From the NCBI RefSeq assembly GCF_015057185.1, contig NZ_SVEV01000026.1, positions 1 through 53,726 of the forward strand: 53,726 bases of DNA, read 5' to 3'. Under the pieces are notes generated by a model that saw only the letters and a list, made by a program, of their open reading frames with translations, ran no database searches and had not been told where the DNA came from. Source of the stretch: Pseudobutyrivibrio sp. (GTDB lineage: Bacteria > Bacillota > Clostridia > Lachnospirales > Lachnospiraceae). Every line of letters starts with the position of its first letter. Position 1 is the first letter of the stretch. Positions 41,955-49,567 of this stretch are shown piece after piece. The translations under genes were made by a program, and so were the position numbers.

Positions 41955-41982
41955 AAAATAGAGCTCCTAAATAAAGGAGCTC
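41955..41982 (-). terminator. Terminator after the phosphopantetheinyl transferase gene
   Basis: GAGCTCCT (41961-41968) and AGGAGCTC (41975-41982) form an 8-bp stem with a 6-base loop, followed by UAUUUUG in the minus-strand RNA. Confidence 0.65.
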
Positions 41983-41998
41983 CGTGTTAAATATGCTT

Positions 41999-42655
41999 TT
42001 AATAGTATTTTCCATCGTAAGGATTATACAACCCCATTTGTATTGGCTGTCGTTTATCCTGGTAACAAAGAGTGATATAAAAATCTCTAAACTCAAAACC
42101 TTGCTTAGTCCATTCAGTTTTGCCCTTTTCACAGTCGCAATACTCGCTATAATCAATCCACTGCAGAATCTGCATCAACGGTCTGTCCATCATTTTACAA
42201 GTAGCTTCCTTGAAGGTCCAAACCTCGGTAAATTTTTTATTTACCTCATTTTGCTTTACAGATTCTAAAAATTCCAAATCATACTTTGTAAAGAAACGCT
42301 GAACTAAATCCTTGTCGTAAGGTCTAATGCGCTCAACATCAATTCCCACCGGCTTGTCAGAAATCGCTGCAACAGCGAAAAAATTAGAGTGAGAAATACT
42401 AAAATCTACATTTTTCGGTTGTAAAAAGATTGGTTTACCTTGGGATGTTGTTGAATAAACGTAAGGTCTTTGAATATGGTTTTCCCATAAAAGCTTTTCT
42501 AAAAGATGTGCAGCGCCTAAACGCTCGCACTTTCCCTTAAGAGTTTTGGCCTCGTCAACATGAGCCCTGCGCTGAGGACTTATCATGTCATAAACCTGGT
42601 CAAATATGAATGGATTTTGTAGTGGTTCACAATTGTAGGCTGCTGCTTTAATCAT
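41999..42655 (-). CDS. 4'-phosphopantetheinyl transferase, Sfp type
   Basis: A 218-residue two-lobed enzyme that moves the phosphopantetheine arm of coenzyme A onto carrier proteins. Landmarks are GKPIF and DFSISHSNFFAVAAIS in the first lobe, the magnesium-binding VGIDVERI (about 116-123), and FTEVWTFKEATCK with the Glu and Lys of the WxxKEA motif. The C-terminal part contains the usual short strands. No peptide- or polyketide-synthase gene is in the window, so the partner is unknown; fatty-acid acyl carrier protein is possible. The start is ATG behind GAGGAG. It is divergent from the glycosyltransferase. Confidence 0.9.
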   Translation of the reverse strand: MIKAAAYNCEPLQNPFIFDQVYDMISPQRRAHVDEAKTLKGKCERLGAAHLLEKLLWENHIQRPYVYSTTSQGKPIFLQPKNVDFSISHSNFFAVAAISDKPVGIDVERIRPYDKDLVQRFFTKYDLEFLESVKQNEVNKKFTEVWTFKEATCKMMDRPLMQILQWIDYSEYCDCEKGKTEWTKQGFEFRDFYITLCYQDKRQPIQMGLYNPYDGKYY

Positions 42656-42763
42656 ACCATTCTCCTCTTATCTGTATATGTAAAAGTATAACATAGTGAT
42701 AAAAAAGTATGTTAAAATTCTATTAAATATCAATGTCTATTGTGTTTTCTATTGGGGGAGTTT

Positions 42764-43921
42764 ATGAAGTTTTTAATCTTTGAAATGAAAACTGTTTGCT
42801 ATAATTCATATCTATATTTTGGTGATTCCTTGGGAAGTGCATTGTCATCACTTGGCCACCAGGTAGATTATTTTAAGGTCGACGAAGATTCCTTAGATGA
42901 TTTAGAAAAATTCGTTGGTGCAAAATATGACGCCGTTTTCGATTTTAATTCCGATTTACCTCGGGCTCTAATGGATGATGATTCATTCTTTCTAGATCAT
43001 ATAGATGCTCCATTTTTTGATATTATTTTGGACCATCCTCTATATCACCACGATACCCTCAAGCACAAATTGCAGAATTTTCATGTTGTCTGCCTTGATT
43101 CAATACATCGTGATTACATTCTAAAATACTACCCTCATATCAAATCAGTTACGGTAACTCCTATGACAGGAGAATTAGCCTTTGGCAAGGAAAATGTTGA
43201 GTGGGACAATTGGGAAAAACGTCCTTATGACATTATTTTTTCTGGAACCTACACTTCTCCTACCAGAATCGAAACTGCCATAGATAAGCTTCCTGATTTA
43301 GTAAAGGAAAATGTATATGAACTTATAGATATGATGAAGCACGACAGCTCTCTTACCATTGAAGACGCTGTTGATAGGCTTGCAGCAAATGAATTCTATG
43401 ACTACATCAATTCAGACAAGCCTCTACATACTCAAATATTTTATCTTGCAGATACGTATATACGATGCATAAATAGGAAAAAGCTTGTGGAAGCAATTGA
43501 TAACTGTGGCCATGAAACTCAGCTATTTGGAGCTCTTTGGGAAGAATTAAAATTAAAGCATGCCACTATACATCGAGAGATTCCATTTAACCTTACTTTT
43601 ACCGTATTTGCGAAGTCGAAAATTTCCGTTAACATACAGCCCAACTTTAAAGCCGGCAGTCACGACAGAGTATTCTCCGCCCAGCTAAATGGTGCCGTAT
43701 CATTAACTGACCCTACTACGCTTTTACGTAGTGAGTATTCAGATATGGAAAACATTCTTTTTTATGAATTATCTGATATTGATGCTGCAGCTCAAAAGGT
43801 GGACGATGCTCTTAATGACCTTGGAAATCTCCAAAAAATAGCTCAAAATGGATTTGAGATTGCAACAACTCGACATACATGGGCTAATATTGCCGATATA
43901 GTTATAAATGCTGTAAAATAG
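42764..43921 (+). CDS. CgeB-like glycosyltransferase family protein
   Basis: A protein of about 385 residues. The N-terminal half (about 1-185) starts FLIFEMKTVCYNSYLYFGDSLGSALSSLGHQVDYF, a Rossmann-like domain seen in proteins with CgeB-like glycosyltransferase domains. The C-terminal half contains the donor-binding-like segment SKISVNIQPNFKAGSHDRVFSAQLNGAVSL, typical of family 1 transferases, and a late ATTRHTWANIADIV. The middle (about 185-240) is a helical insertion. The acceptor and sugar are unknown; surface glycan or flagellin glycosylation are possibilities. I chose the ATG at 42764 because GGGGGAG lies just before it. Confidence 0.8.
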   Translation: MKFLIFEMKTVCYNSYLYFGDSLGSALSSLGHQVDYFKVDEDSLDDLEKFVGAKYDAVFDFNSDLPRALMDDDSFFLDHIDAPFFDIILDHPLYHHDTLKHKLQNFHVVCLDSIHRDYILKYYPHIKSVTVTPMTGELAFGKENVEWDNWEKRPYDIIFSGTYTSPTRIETAIDKLPDLVKENVYELIDMMKHDSSLTIEDAVDRLAANEFYDYINSDKPLHTQIFYLADTYIRCINRKKLVEAIDNCGHETQLFGALWEELKLKHATIHREIPFNLTFTVFAKSKISVNIQPNFKAGSHDRVFSAQLNGAVSLTDPTTLLRSEYSDMENILFYELSDIDAAAQKVDDALNDLGNLQKIAQNGFEIATTRHTWANIADIVINAVK

Positions 43922-43983
43922 CTATTGATAGATTTGGCTTTTAAAAGCTGCTTAACAAATATCTTTCGTTTAGGAGATTATTT

Positions 43984-44337
43984 ATGTCAGATAACATTAT
44001 TTCAGAACGCATCACTGCCGCTAGAGAACAGCTTGGCATTACAAAGGCTGAGGCCTCTCGCCGATTGAATTTATCAAAAATCGGCTACAGTAGGTATGAA
44101 TACGGCGAAAGGACTCCATCAGTGCAAACATTAGAGGTTATTGCACAATGCTTCGGGACGTCAGTGGATTATCTTACTGGAAAAACTGATGAAATTGCGC
44201 CTGATAAAATCGTAATAGATAAAAATAACAATCCTACATTTTTTGATTTAGTGAAAAGGCTATCTAATTTAGATGATGCCCAGATAAAGAGGATTGCTGT
44301 TTATGCTACAAAATTGCTAGATGTAAAAGTTGATTAA
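43984..44337 (+). CDS. XRE family transcriptional regulator
   Basis: A 117-residue protein with a Cro/C1-type helix-turn-helix at about 6-62: ISERITAAREQLGITKAEASRRLNLSKIGYSRYEYGERTPSVQTLEVIAQCFGTSVDYLTG. The remaining residues form a short helical tail, perhaps for dimerisation. Such regulators are common in accessory regions and often control a neighbouring gene, but here a terminator follows at once and the next genes are on the other strand. Its target is unknown. The start is ATG with AGGAGA upstream. Confidence 0.9.
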   Translation: MSDNIISERITAAREQLGITKAEASRRLNLSKIGYSRYEYGERTPSVQTLEVIAQCFGTSVDYLTGKTDEIAPDKIVIDKNNNPTFFDLVKRLSNLDDAQIKRIAVYATKLLDVKVD

Positions 44338-44356
44338 AAACTGAACCAATTTATTA

Positions 44357-44392
44357 ATGCCGCAACTGATGTTGCGGCATAATTTATTTAGT
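44357..44392 (+). terminator. Terminator after the XRE regulator
   Basis: ATGCCGCAAC (44357-44366) and GTTGCGGCAT (44371-44380) form a perfect 10-bp stem with a 4-base loop, followed by AATTTATTT. Confidence 0.85.
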
Positions 44393-44405
44393 GTAATAAC
44401 GCAGT

Positions 44406-44621
44406 TTAAAGTTTATCTGCGTATTTTTTGTAGTCTGCTTTTGGAATGCCTAGAGCTTCCATGGCTTGGTCTGACGTAAGTTTCAAGTTGTTCATTAATT
44501 GGGTAATATTATTAAGGATTGTATTTTCCTTACCTTTTTGTATGCCTTTTTCTATGCCTTCCTCAAAGCCTTCAGCCTTGCCTTCAGCTCTTATGATGGC
44601 TTCCTCTTCCCATTTTTGCAT
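44406..44621 (-). pseudogene. Orphan C-terminal tail of an Rpn/PD-(D/E)XK-family protein
   Basis: A 71-residue reading frame with the Gly/Lys/Glu repeat AEGKAEGFEEGIEKGIQKGK followed by LMNNLKLTSDQAMEALGIP. These two blocks are the usual C-terminal end of Rpn-family recombination-promoting nucleases and PDDEXK transposase-like proteins, whose nuclease domain of about 200 residues is entirely missing. Immediately upstream is the PIN toxin gene, not the lost part. An ATG at 44621 has a GGGG site six bases away, so the tail may still be translated. It is either a decayed remnant or a stand-alone short form; C-terminal Rpn forms made from internal starts can neutralise the full nuclease. Confidence 0.7.
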
Positions 44622-44641
44622 ATATTTCACCCCGACTCATT

Positions 44642-45049
44642 TTATTCCTCTCCATATAATTCATCTAGAGATGTGCGCAGTTCATGTACTGGATAATGTT
44701 TTAAATTTCCAGTAACAAGTTTTGCATTCATACACTTAGCTGCATCAAAAAAGGCTCTATCATCCTCATCAACCATATCAACTTCGTGCTTCTTCGTTGG
44801 TAGAGGCTCAATCCATATTGAATTAATTTTTATAAACGCCAAAAATCTTTCAACTAAAATAGGATTCAGCTTTAGATATGGTCTGGACAAAACATCCTCA
44901 TATTCGCGTAATATCGGTGTAGAAATAACAATTGTATGATTGCCTGAAATAATATCCATAATTAATCTCTGCGATTTAGTAGGATTATCTCTATCTAATT
45001 TACTTTTTATTGCACTCACAAGTATATTAGTATCTACAACAACTAGCAT
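44642..45049 (-). CDS. PIN-domain toxin of a toxin-antitoxin pair
   Basis: A 135-residue PIN-domain ribonuclease. The acidic active site is intact: D6 in VVDTNILVSA, E49 or E51 in REYEDVLSR, D96/D97 in VDEDDRAFFDAA, and D102, followed by KLVTGNLKHYP. The pattern fits the group annotated as putative toxin component, PIN family. Such toxins cleave RNA to halt growth. It overlaps the upstream antitoxin gene by seven bases, which supports co-regulation. Twelve bases after its stop region begins the Rpn-like tail. Confidence 0.88.
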   Translation of the reverse strand: MLVVVDTNILVSAIKSKLDRDNPTKSQRLIMDIISGNHTIVISTPILREYEDVLSRPYLKLNPILVERFLAFIKINSIWIEPLPTKKHEVDMVDEDDRAFFDAAKCMNAKLVTGNLKHYPVHELRTSLDELYGEE

Positions 45050-45249
45050 CGTCTCTCTTTTCTAACCTCAGACACAAAATCATTTATTTCTTGCTCTGAC
45101 AAAGGATTCTTTGAGCCATCTTCGCATAAAGCATCAAAAACATCTAATGCATCAGTAGAAGCAGTCAACTGATCTATAAAATTTATCACAGCATTCATTT
45201 TTTCTTGAGATAATGAATCTAATTTATCTAGTGTTTCTTGTGGTAACAT
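45043..45249 (-). CDS. Predicted antitoxin of the PIN pair
   Basis: A 68-residue small protein of three to four helices (ETLDKLDSLSQEKMNAVINFIDQL, then LSEQEINDFVSEVRKERRC). It has no recognisable DNA-binding fold in my reading, but its size, position and overlap with the PIN gene identify it as the antitoxin. I chose the ATG at 45249, eight bases behind AGGAGG; the GTG three codons upstream overlaps the ribosome site and cannot be the start. The consensus promoter and an inverted repeat precede it. Confidence 0.8.
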   Translation of the reverse strand: MLPQETLDKLDSLSQEKMNAVINFIDQLTASTDALDVFDALCEDGSKNPLSEQEINDFVSEVRKERRC

Positions 45250-45281
45250 AAAATACACCTCCTATTAGATATATATTATCA

Positions 45282-45308
45282 CAAAATGTAATCTATCATA
45301 CAATTTTG
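45282..45308. promoter_or_regulatory. Inverted repeat in the toxin-antitoxin leader, likely operator
   Basis: CAAAATGTA (45282-45290) and TACAATTTTG (45299-45308) are inverted copies separated by eight bases. The repeat lies just after the expected transcription start and overlaps a second, weaker promoter (TTGTAT at 45298-45303, 17 bp, GATAAT at 45275-45280). Autorepression by the antitoxin complex would fit. Confidence 0.5.
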
Positions 45309-45327
45309 TTGCACACCGATAATATGT

Positions 45328-45356
45328 ATTATAGTAACCATTGGATATGTTGTCAA
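45328..45356 (-). promoter_or_regulatory. Perfect-consensus promoter for the toxin-antitoxin operon
   Basis: On the minus strand TTGACA (45351-45356) and TATAAT (45328-45333) are spaced exactly 17 bp apart. A promoter this strong usually needs a repressor, in keeping with the operator-like repeat downstream. Confidence 0.85.
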
Positions 45357-45372
45357 TGTTTTATTTCAATAG

Positions 45373-45410
45373 AAAAAAGCTTATAGCTCTGTTATTGCAG
45401 AACTATAAGC
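45373..45410 (-). terminator. Terminator after the small membrane protein gene
   Basis: GCTTATAG and CTATAAGC with an inner TCTG/CAGA pairing form the stem, followed by six Us in the minus-strand RNA. It closes the envelope cluster. Confidence 0.8.
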
Positions 45411-45420
45411 CATTGAAACA

Positions 45421-45759
45421 TTATTCCATTGTTTGTTCAATAATAGCAAGCAACGATTTTATAACTCTAATTTTTTCTTTACATACTAAGCACCATATTC
45501 CCCATAAAGCAGCAATAGTACACGCTACACCAATTGCAGACTTCAGATTATTGATTGCTGAAGAAGCAACAATCGTAACAACCCATCCTAAAAGAGTTAT
45601 TAAATCATTATATATTTCATAATCAGCCATTTTCCCCTTAAGGATTGCAATTGCTATTCGCCTCTGTTCCTCACTATACGCCTTAATCTCATTATAAGTT
45701 GTTGTTGCATTTGCTTCTGCAACTGAACTTGAATTATTATAATTAGTTATTATATCCAT
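45421..45759 (-). CDS. Small protein with two membrane segments, unknown function
   Basis: A protein of about 112 residues. A polar N-terminal part (Asn, Ser, Thr, Glu-rich, about 1-50) is followed by two hydrophobic helices, about 56-70 (ITLLGWVVTIVAS) and about 78-95 (GVACTIAALWGIWCLV), and a short basic tail. I chose the ATG at 45759 because an AGGGAAA site precedes it; upstream in-frame codons would add 28 residues without a ribosome site. It is the last gene of the cluster starting at 50378, 80 bp after the large zinc-ribbon protein, so it may be co-transcribed. No family recognised. Confidence 0.65.
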   Translation of the reverse strand: MDIITNYNNSSSVAEANATTTYNEIKAYSEEQRRIAIAILKGKMADYEIYNDLITLLGWVVTIVASSAINNLKSAIGVACTIAALWGIWCLVCKEKIRVIKSLLAIIEQTME

Positions 45760-45839
45760 ATAATTTTTCCCTTTCCCTGTTATAATAATTATTACCTCTT
45801 TGAGATTAAACAAAGCATTGTTTTCATATAACAAGACTA

Positions 45840-48332
45840 TCAATAATTCTGAAGAATAAAATTCATCTCTTCAAAGGGACCAAAATCACATTTTACAAAA
45901 TTATTTCTTATATCTTCATATTTTGAAATAAAATTCTCGTCGCTATCTATTTCATTCTCTGTATAAGCTAGATAAGTATCTGTCATGTTAGAAAAAAAGT
46001 AAGTTTTCTGATTAATTTTATTCCCCTCAATCAGATTCAGAAATACATCATCATCTTCCGCAAAGCCTATATATTTCTTCCCGTCAATATCTACTGTTCC
46101 CAACGAGTGTTCGTACTCGCTCTCGCTCCACCTTGAATTAGTATGATACACTTGAGATACCCCCTGCTGAGAATCATAAGCATAACAATAATAACTAGCA
46201 TAATTATAATTATCATTTTTGTAATCTCTTTCACTACCAACAAATTTAAAAATTAAAAAGGGAGCCTCATTCTCTGAATAAAAACAAAGTGAGATATCAA
46301 CATAATTAAAAGCATCTATATTGTCCAGAACCCACTCTTCCTCTGTCTTACTATTCAAAAAATCATAATACGCCTGTGCCCAAGCGGAATCGTCATTACC
46401 ATCCCACCAATAATTATTCTCCACAGAGTTATTATTGTAGCAACGCTGTATAGGCGAAACTACGCCGTTTCGAATTTCGAATACCTCCCAAACCAAGGCG
46501 TTTACGTTCTTAGGCATGTTGTAGGATGCGATAAGTCCATTGCTGTTGTAGACGCTGACATTGGCTCCAGAGTATGACATTTCGGTAGAGTAGGAATTGC
46601 CAGCGCTTGAGTTTGAAAAGTCTACTACACAGTATTTGTAATATTTTGATGTATCAAACTGGCTGATAGTAATTGTTTCAGGGCCATAGGAAGAAGTATC
46701 ATCCACGTCAAGCCAGTTGCCATAATCGTCGGATCTGTTGGAATACCAAACCTGCTGAGTGTCACTTCCTGATGAGGTGAATAGATGAGAATCCAAATCG
46801 TTAGGAGTCTCGCCCCAGGTGAGTACCACTGCCAGCTGTCCTTCGGCAAGCTCAGGCGCTGCATAGAAGGAATAGCTTGAAGTACCAACTGTAGGATTGG
46901 AAACAATAGTGTAATACATGCTCTCGTAACCAGTAGCCTGGACTTCGATAGTGTAAACACCAGCCTTTACAGACATTGCGCTGTAACCATTTTCGTCTGA
47001 ATTAAAGGTGTATAGAATGTCCCCAAGCTTGTTGTTGATACCAGCTCTTACATTTATAACTGCATTTGATAAGCGCTTGAGGGTCTCCCCATCATCAGCA
47101 TAATTTGCAGCATCTCCAAGGGTCAGTTGTACCTCCGCGTCAGAATCTGACTGAGGCACTAAATATGCAGTATCTGGATAAGCCTCTATATTTGTTGCAT
47201 TAATGAGAATGTCAAAAATACTACAAGCCAAACATCCATCTAAACTTACAGTAATATTATAATTGTAGTCAGATACAGGGACTAAAATATTGTATGCACC
47301 AGTATCATCTGTAGTACAACTGAAAAGCTCTGTGCTAAAATCATCACCAAACAAATCAACTGTAGCATTTGCAAGAGCATTACCATTTGAATCAACTGCC
47401 ATACCTGAAATAGTAGCAATTCCATCTGCCGCCATTACTGTATTCAAAGTATTGTATGCAGCATTAATCATCTGTTTTTCGTAGGTATCCACCTGATTTT
47501 TCTGCTCATCATTTAAGTCAGAATATTTGTAAATCTGATTAGAATGATAGCTATCTTTTAGGCGGTCAGCCTCATTTTGACCGCAGACAAAGTTTGCAAT
47601 TTCTCCATCCTGAATGAATCGCCAAGTGCACAATGAATCATTATTAAACAAGAATCTCTGACCATCCTTGTCTGGTGTGGCATAGGTGGTCACATAATTG
47701 TCAGTAGAATACATAAAAATGAAATTAATTTTGCTGTCATCAGTGAAATAGTACTCCATGACATCAATTCCAGATTCCACATTTTCAATGCTTACAATTT
47801 TATTAGGCTTGCCTGAATTAGGGTTAATATAAATTTCATACTGGATTATATTTCCAGTAGACGCATTTCTTAGCTGCTTTCTGATAAGATCGCAGTTGTT
47901 TTTGCTGATGTATCCGCTATTATCTTCGTAACCCTCTAGTGCGTAGAACAAAATTGGATCCCAAACCGCATTCTCATCCTTGTCCGCTGGAGAATAATTC
48001 TCGGCAAATACATCAATTGTAGCCATTTCATAGTCACTGCTATTTAGACTTGCAATCAAATCTGCAAGCTCATTTGTAGAAGAAATCTCTTGCTCATAGG
48101 TAACTTCATCAGTTACTGTAGTTTCATCTTTTTTATCAGTTTCATCTCCCTTTTTGATAAAGAAAAATGCACCTACGCCAACTGCGACCGCCAACACAGC
48201 AGCCACAACGGGAATAACTATTTTAAACGGAAAATGCTTTGATGCAACAACATCTTCCTCTAATGGCACACCGCAGTCTCCACAGAACTTGACATCATTT
48301 GGATACTGCTTTCCACATTTTTTACAGTACAT
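45840..48332 (-). CDS. Zinc-ribbon membrane protein with carboxypeptidase-regulatory-like and DUF2135-like domains
   Basis: An 830-residue protein. It starts with a cytoplasmic zinc ribbon (CKKCGKQYPNDVKFCGDCG, about 3-21), then a membrane helix (about 35-58) and a large extracellular part. That part holds two Ig-like carboxypeptidase-regulatory modules (ISGMAVDSNGNALANATVDLF, about 305-380; about 420-490). Next is a DUF2135/YfaP-like module with LTWGETPNDLDSHL and YCVVDFSN (about 500-625), and finally a C-terminal region of unknown fold (about 650-830). It may sense or bind something at the cell surface. The start is ATG behind GGAGG. The same ribosome-site and start context precedes its neighbour at 49130. 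Confidence 0.75.
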   Translation of the reverse strand: MYCKKCGKQYPNDVKFCGDCGVPLEEDVVASKHFPFKIVIPVVAAVLAVAVGVGAFFFIKKGDETDKKDETTVTDEVTYEQEISSTNELADLIASLNSSDYEMATIDVFAENYSPADKDENAVWDPILFYALEGYEDNSGYISKNNCDLIRKQLRNASTGNIIQYEIYINPNSGKPNKIVSIENVESGIDVMEYYFTDDSKINFIFMYSTDNYVTTYATPDKDGQRFLFNNDSLCTWRFIQDGEIANFVCGQNEADRLKDSYHSNQIYKYSDLNDEQKNQVDTYEKQMINAAYNTLNTVMAADGIATISGMAVDSNGNALANATVDLFGDDFSTELFSCTTDDTGAYNILVPVSDYNYNITVSLDGCLACSIFDILINATNIEAYPDTAYLVPQSDSDAEVQLTLGDAANYADDGETLKRLSNAVINVRAGINNKLGDILYTFNSDENGYSAMSVKAGVYTIEVQATGYESMYYTIVSNPTVGTSSYSFYAAPELAEGQLAVVLTWGETPNDLDSHLFTSSGSDTQQVWYSNRSDDYGNWLDVDDTSSYGPETITISQFDTSKYYKYCVVDFSNSSAGNSYSTEMSYSGANVSVYNSNGLIASYNMPKNVNALVWEVFEIRNGVVSPIQRCYNNNSVENNYWWDGNDDSAWAQAYYDFLNSKTEEEWVLDNIDAFNYVDISLCFYSENEAPFLIFKFVGSERDYKNDNYNYASYYCYAYDSQQGVSQVYHTNSRWSESEYEHSLGTVDIDGKKYIGFAEDDDVFLNLIEGNKINQKTYFFSNMTDTYLAYTENEIDSDENFISKYEDIRNNFVKCDFGPFEEMNFILQNY

Positions 48333-48350
48333 ATATCATCCTCCAAAATT

Positions 48351-49130
48351 TTATTTACTGCCTAGCTCTGCTCGACGTTTATCCTTAATTTTATTAAGTT
48401 TTTTCATAAAACCTGATGCTTTATGTTTGTTTGATGCATTTAGTTCAAATAGAATTTCTCCACCAGAATAATCTATTTTCAAATACGATTTTCTTTTTAA
48501 AAAGAATGTTAATACGATAATAGAAATCAAAATAATTATGACCCAAGTATACGTAACCTTCATGCTTCCCACATCACCATTCCCATTAAAGCCAAATAAT
48601 TCTCCTAATATTATTTCATTAAAAAATGTATAATGATAATCAATCCATTCCTGATGTCCAAAAGCTCTAAGATAATCTGCAAACACATAAACTAATATTG
48701 CCCCCCAAATAATCAACGATTTAAAAGGACTAATACTTTCTATAGTACCCCCAGAAACATCCTCTACATTAACTACCTGCTCACATTTGACAATTTTCCC
48801 TTTCTTCAAAGACTTTCCCTGAAAATACAATCTCTTATTTGAAAGCATCAAAGAATTATTCTTTATTCCGTGGGATAATACAAGATTTTTTACCCAACCA
48901 TTTCCAAGGGCATCTATCTTTTGTTCGTCAGCATCTACAAACACATCAGAGTCGCTTGCCATAACCACAGTCTCAGGTGCATTAACCGGAGCAGATGCGT
49001 TTTCTGCTCTTTCAGTTGTCACATTTTCATAAGATGCATTAGCTTCCTTCTTCTCCTCTTGAGTCTGTCCACAATAAGGACAAAACTTTAATCCATTCTC
49101 AATTTCTTTTCCACATGCTACGCAATACAT
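48351..49130 (-). CDS. Zinc-ribbon protein with two membrane segments
   Basis: A 259-residue protein starting with the zinc ribbon CVACGKEIENGLKFCPYCG (about 3-21). A polar linker leads to a small beta domain (about 75-135) with LMLSNKRLYFQGKSLKKGK, which resembles PH-like or bacterial GRAM-type domains. Membrane helices follow at about 144-160 and 200-218, and a basic C-terminal tail. The order ribbon, beta domain, membrane recalls a family of signal-transducing membrane proteins, but I cannot assign one. It lies between two other zinc-ribbon genes on the same strand, with gaps under 20 bp, so it is co-transcribed. Confidence 0.72.
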   Translation of the reverse strand: MYCVACGKEIENGLKFCPYCGQTQEEKKEANASYENVTTERAENASAPVNAPETVVMASDSDVFVDADEQKIDALGNGWVKNLVLSHGIKNNSLMLSNKRLYFQGKSLKKGKIVKCEQVVNVEDVSGGTIESISPFKSLIIWGAILVYVFADYLRAFGHQEWIDYHYTFFNEIILGELFGFNGNGDVGSMKVTYTWVIIILISIIVLTFFLKRKSYLKIDYSGGEILFELNASNKHKASGFMKKLNKIKDKRRAELGSK

Positions 49131-49147
49131 ATATCATCCTCCTACCT

Positions 49148-49567
49148 TTACTTTATTATTTGATTTCCGCAATTTGTGCAGAATTTAACATCTGTTCCGA
49201 CTATTGCTCCGCATCTTGAACATATCTGTCCACCAATGATTCTTTCAAAATCAAGCTGTTCCAACTTTGTACCGCATCTATTGCAGAACATGCTATTTAA
49301 CTCAATTACAGACTTGCAGGAATCACATTTTCTCTTTCCCTTGAAAGCAAGAATCTTCACTTCTGTTTCTTCTTTTTGAGCCAGCAATTCAGTGATTCTA
49401 GCAAACTCTTCCTTATAGTCAGCCTCAATTGCCTCATCATCCAAATGTTTTTCTACATACTTTTTTCCAATTATTGCTTCTAACGCTTTTACTGATGCAT
49501 CAATCCTTGCTAAAGTTTGTTCCCCTTCCATAATTTTGCTTGCTACTTGGGTTTGATTAGTCGCCAT
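49148..49567 (-). CDS. Cytoplasmic double zinc-ribbon protein
   Basis: A protein of about 139 residues. The N-terminal half (about 1-80) is an amphipathic coiled coil (MEGEQTLARIDASVKALEAII). The C-terminal half holds two zinc ribbons, CDSCKSVIELNSMFCNRCG and CSRCGAIVGTDVKFCTNCG, separated by about 12 residues. There is no membrane segment. The ATG at 49567 has a GGAG site and overlaps the end of the amidase gene by 11 bp, so the two are translationally coupled; longer upstream starts lack a ribosome site. Function unknown; a protein-protein adaptor is plausible given similar ribbons in both downstream genes. Confidence 0.72.
   Translation of the reverse strand: MATNQTQVASKIMEGEQTLARIDASVKALEAIIGKKYVEKHLDDEAIEADYKEEFARITELLAQKEETEVKILAFKGKRKCDSCKSVIELNSMFCNRCGTKLEQLDFERIIGGQICSRCGAIVGTDVKFCTNCGNQIIK

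Noticed and set aside
41875-42156. A 93-codon minus-strand reading frame overlapping the phosphopantetheinyl transferase gene and ending in hairpin copy B
   Set aside because: Most of it is the wrong frame of a clear enzyme gene. The similarity of its end to one frame of copy A is explained by the repeated element, though I kept that point in the finding.
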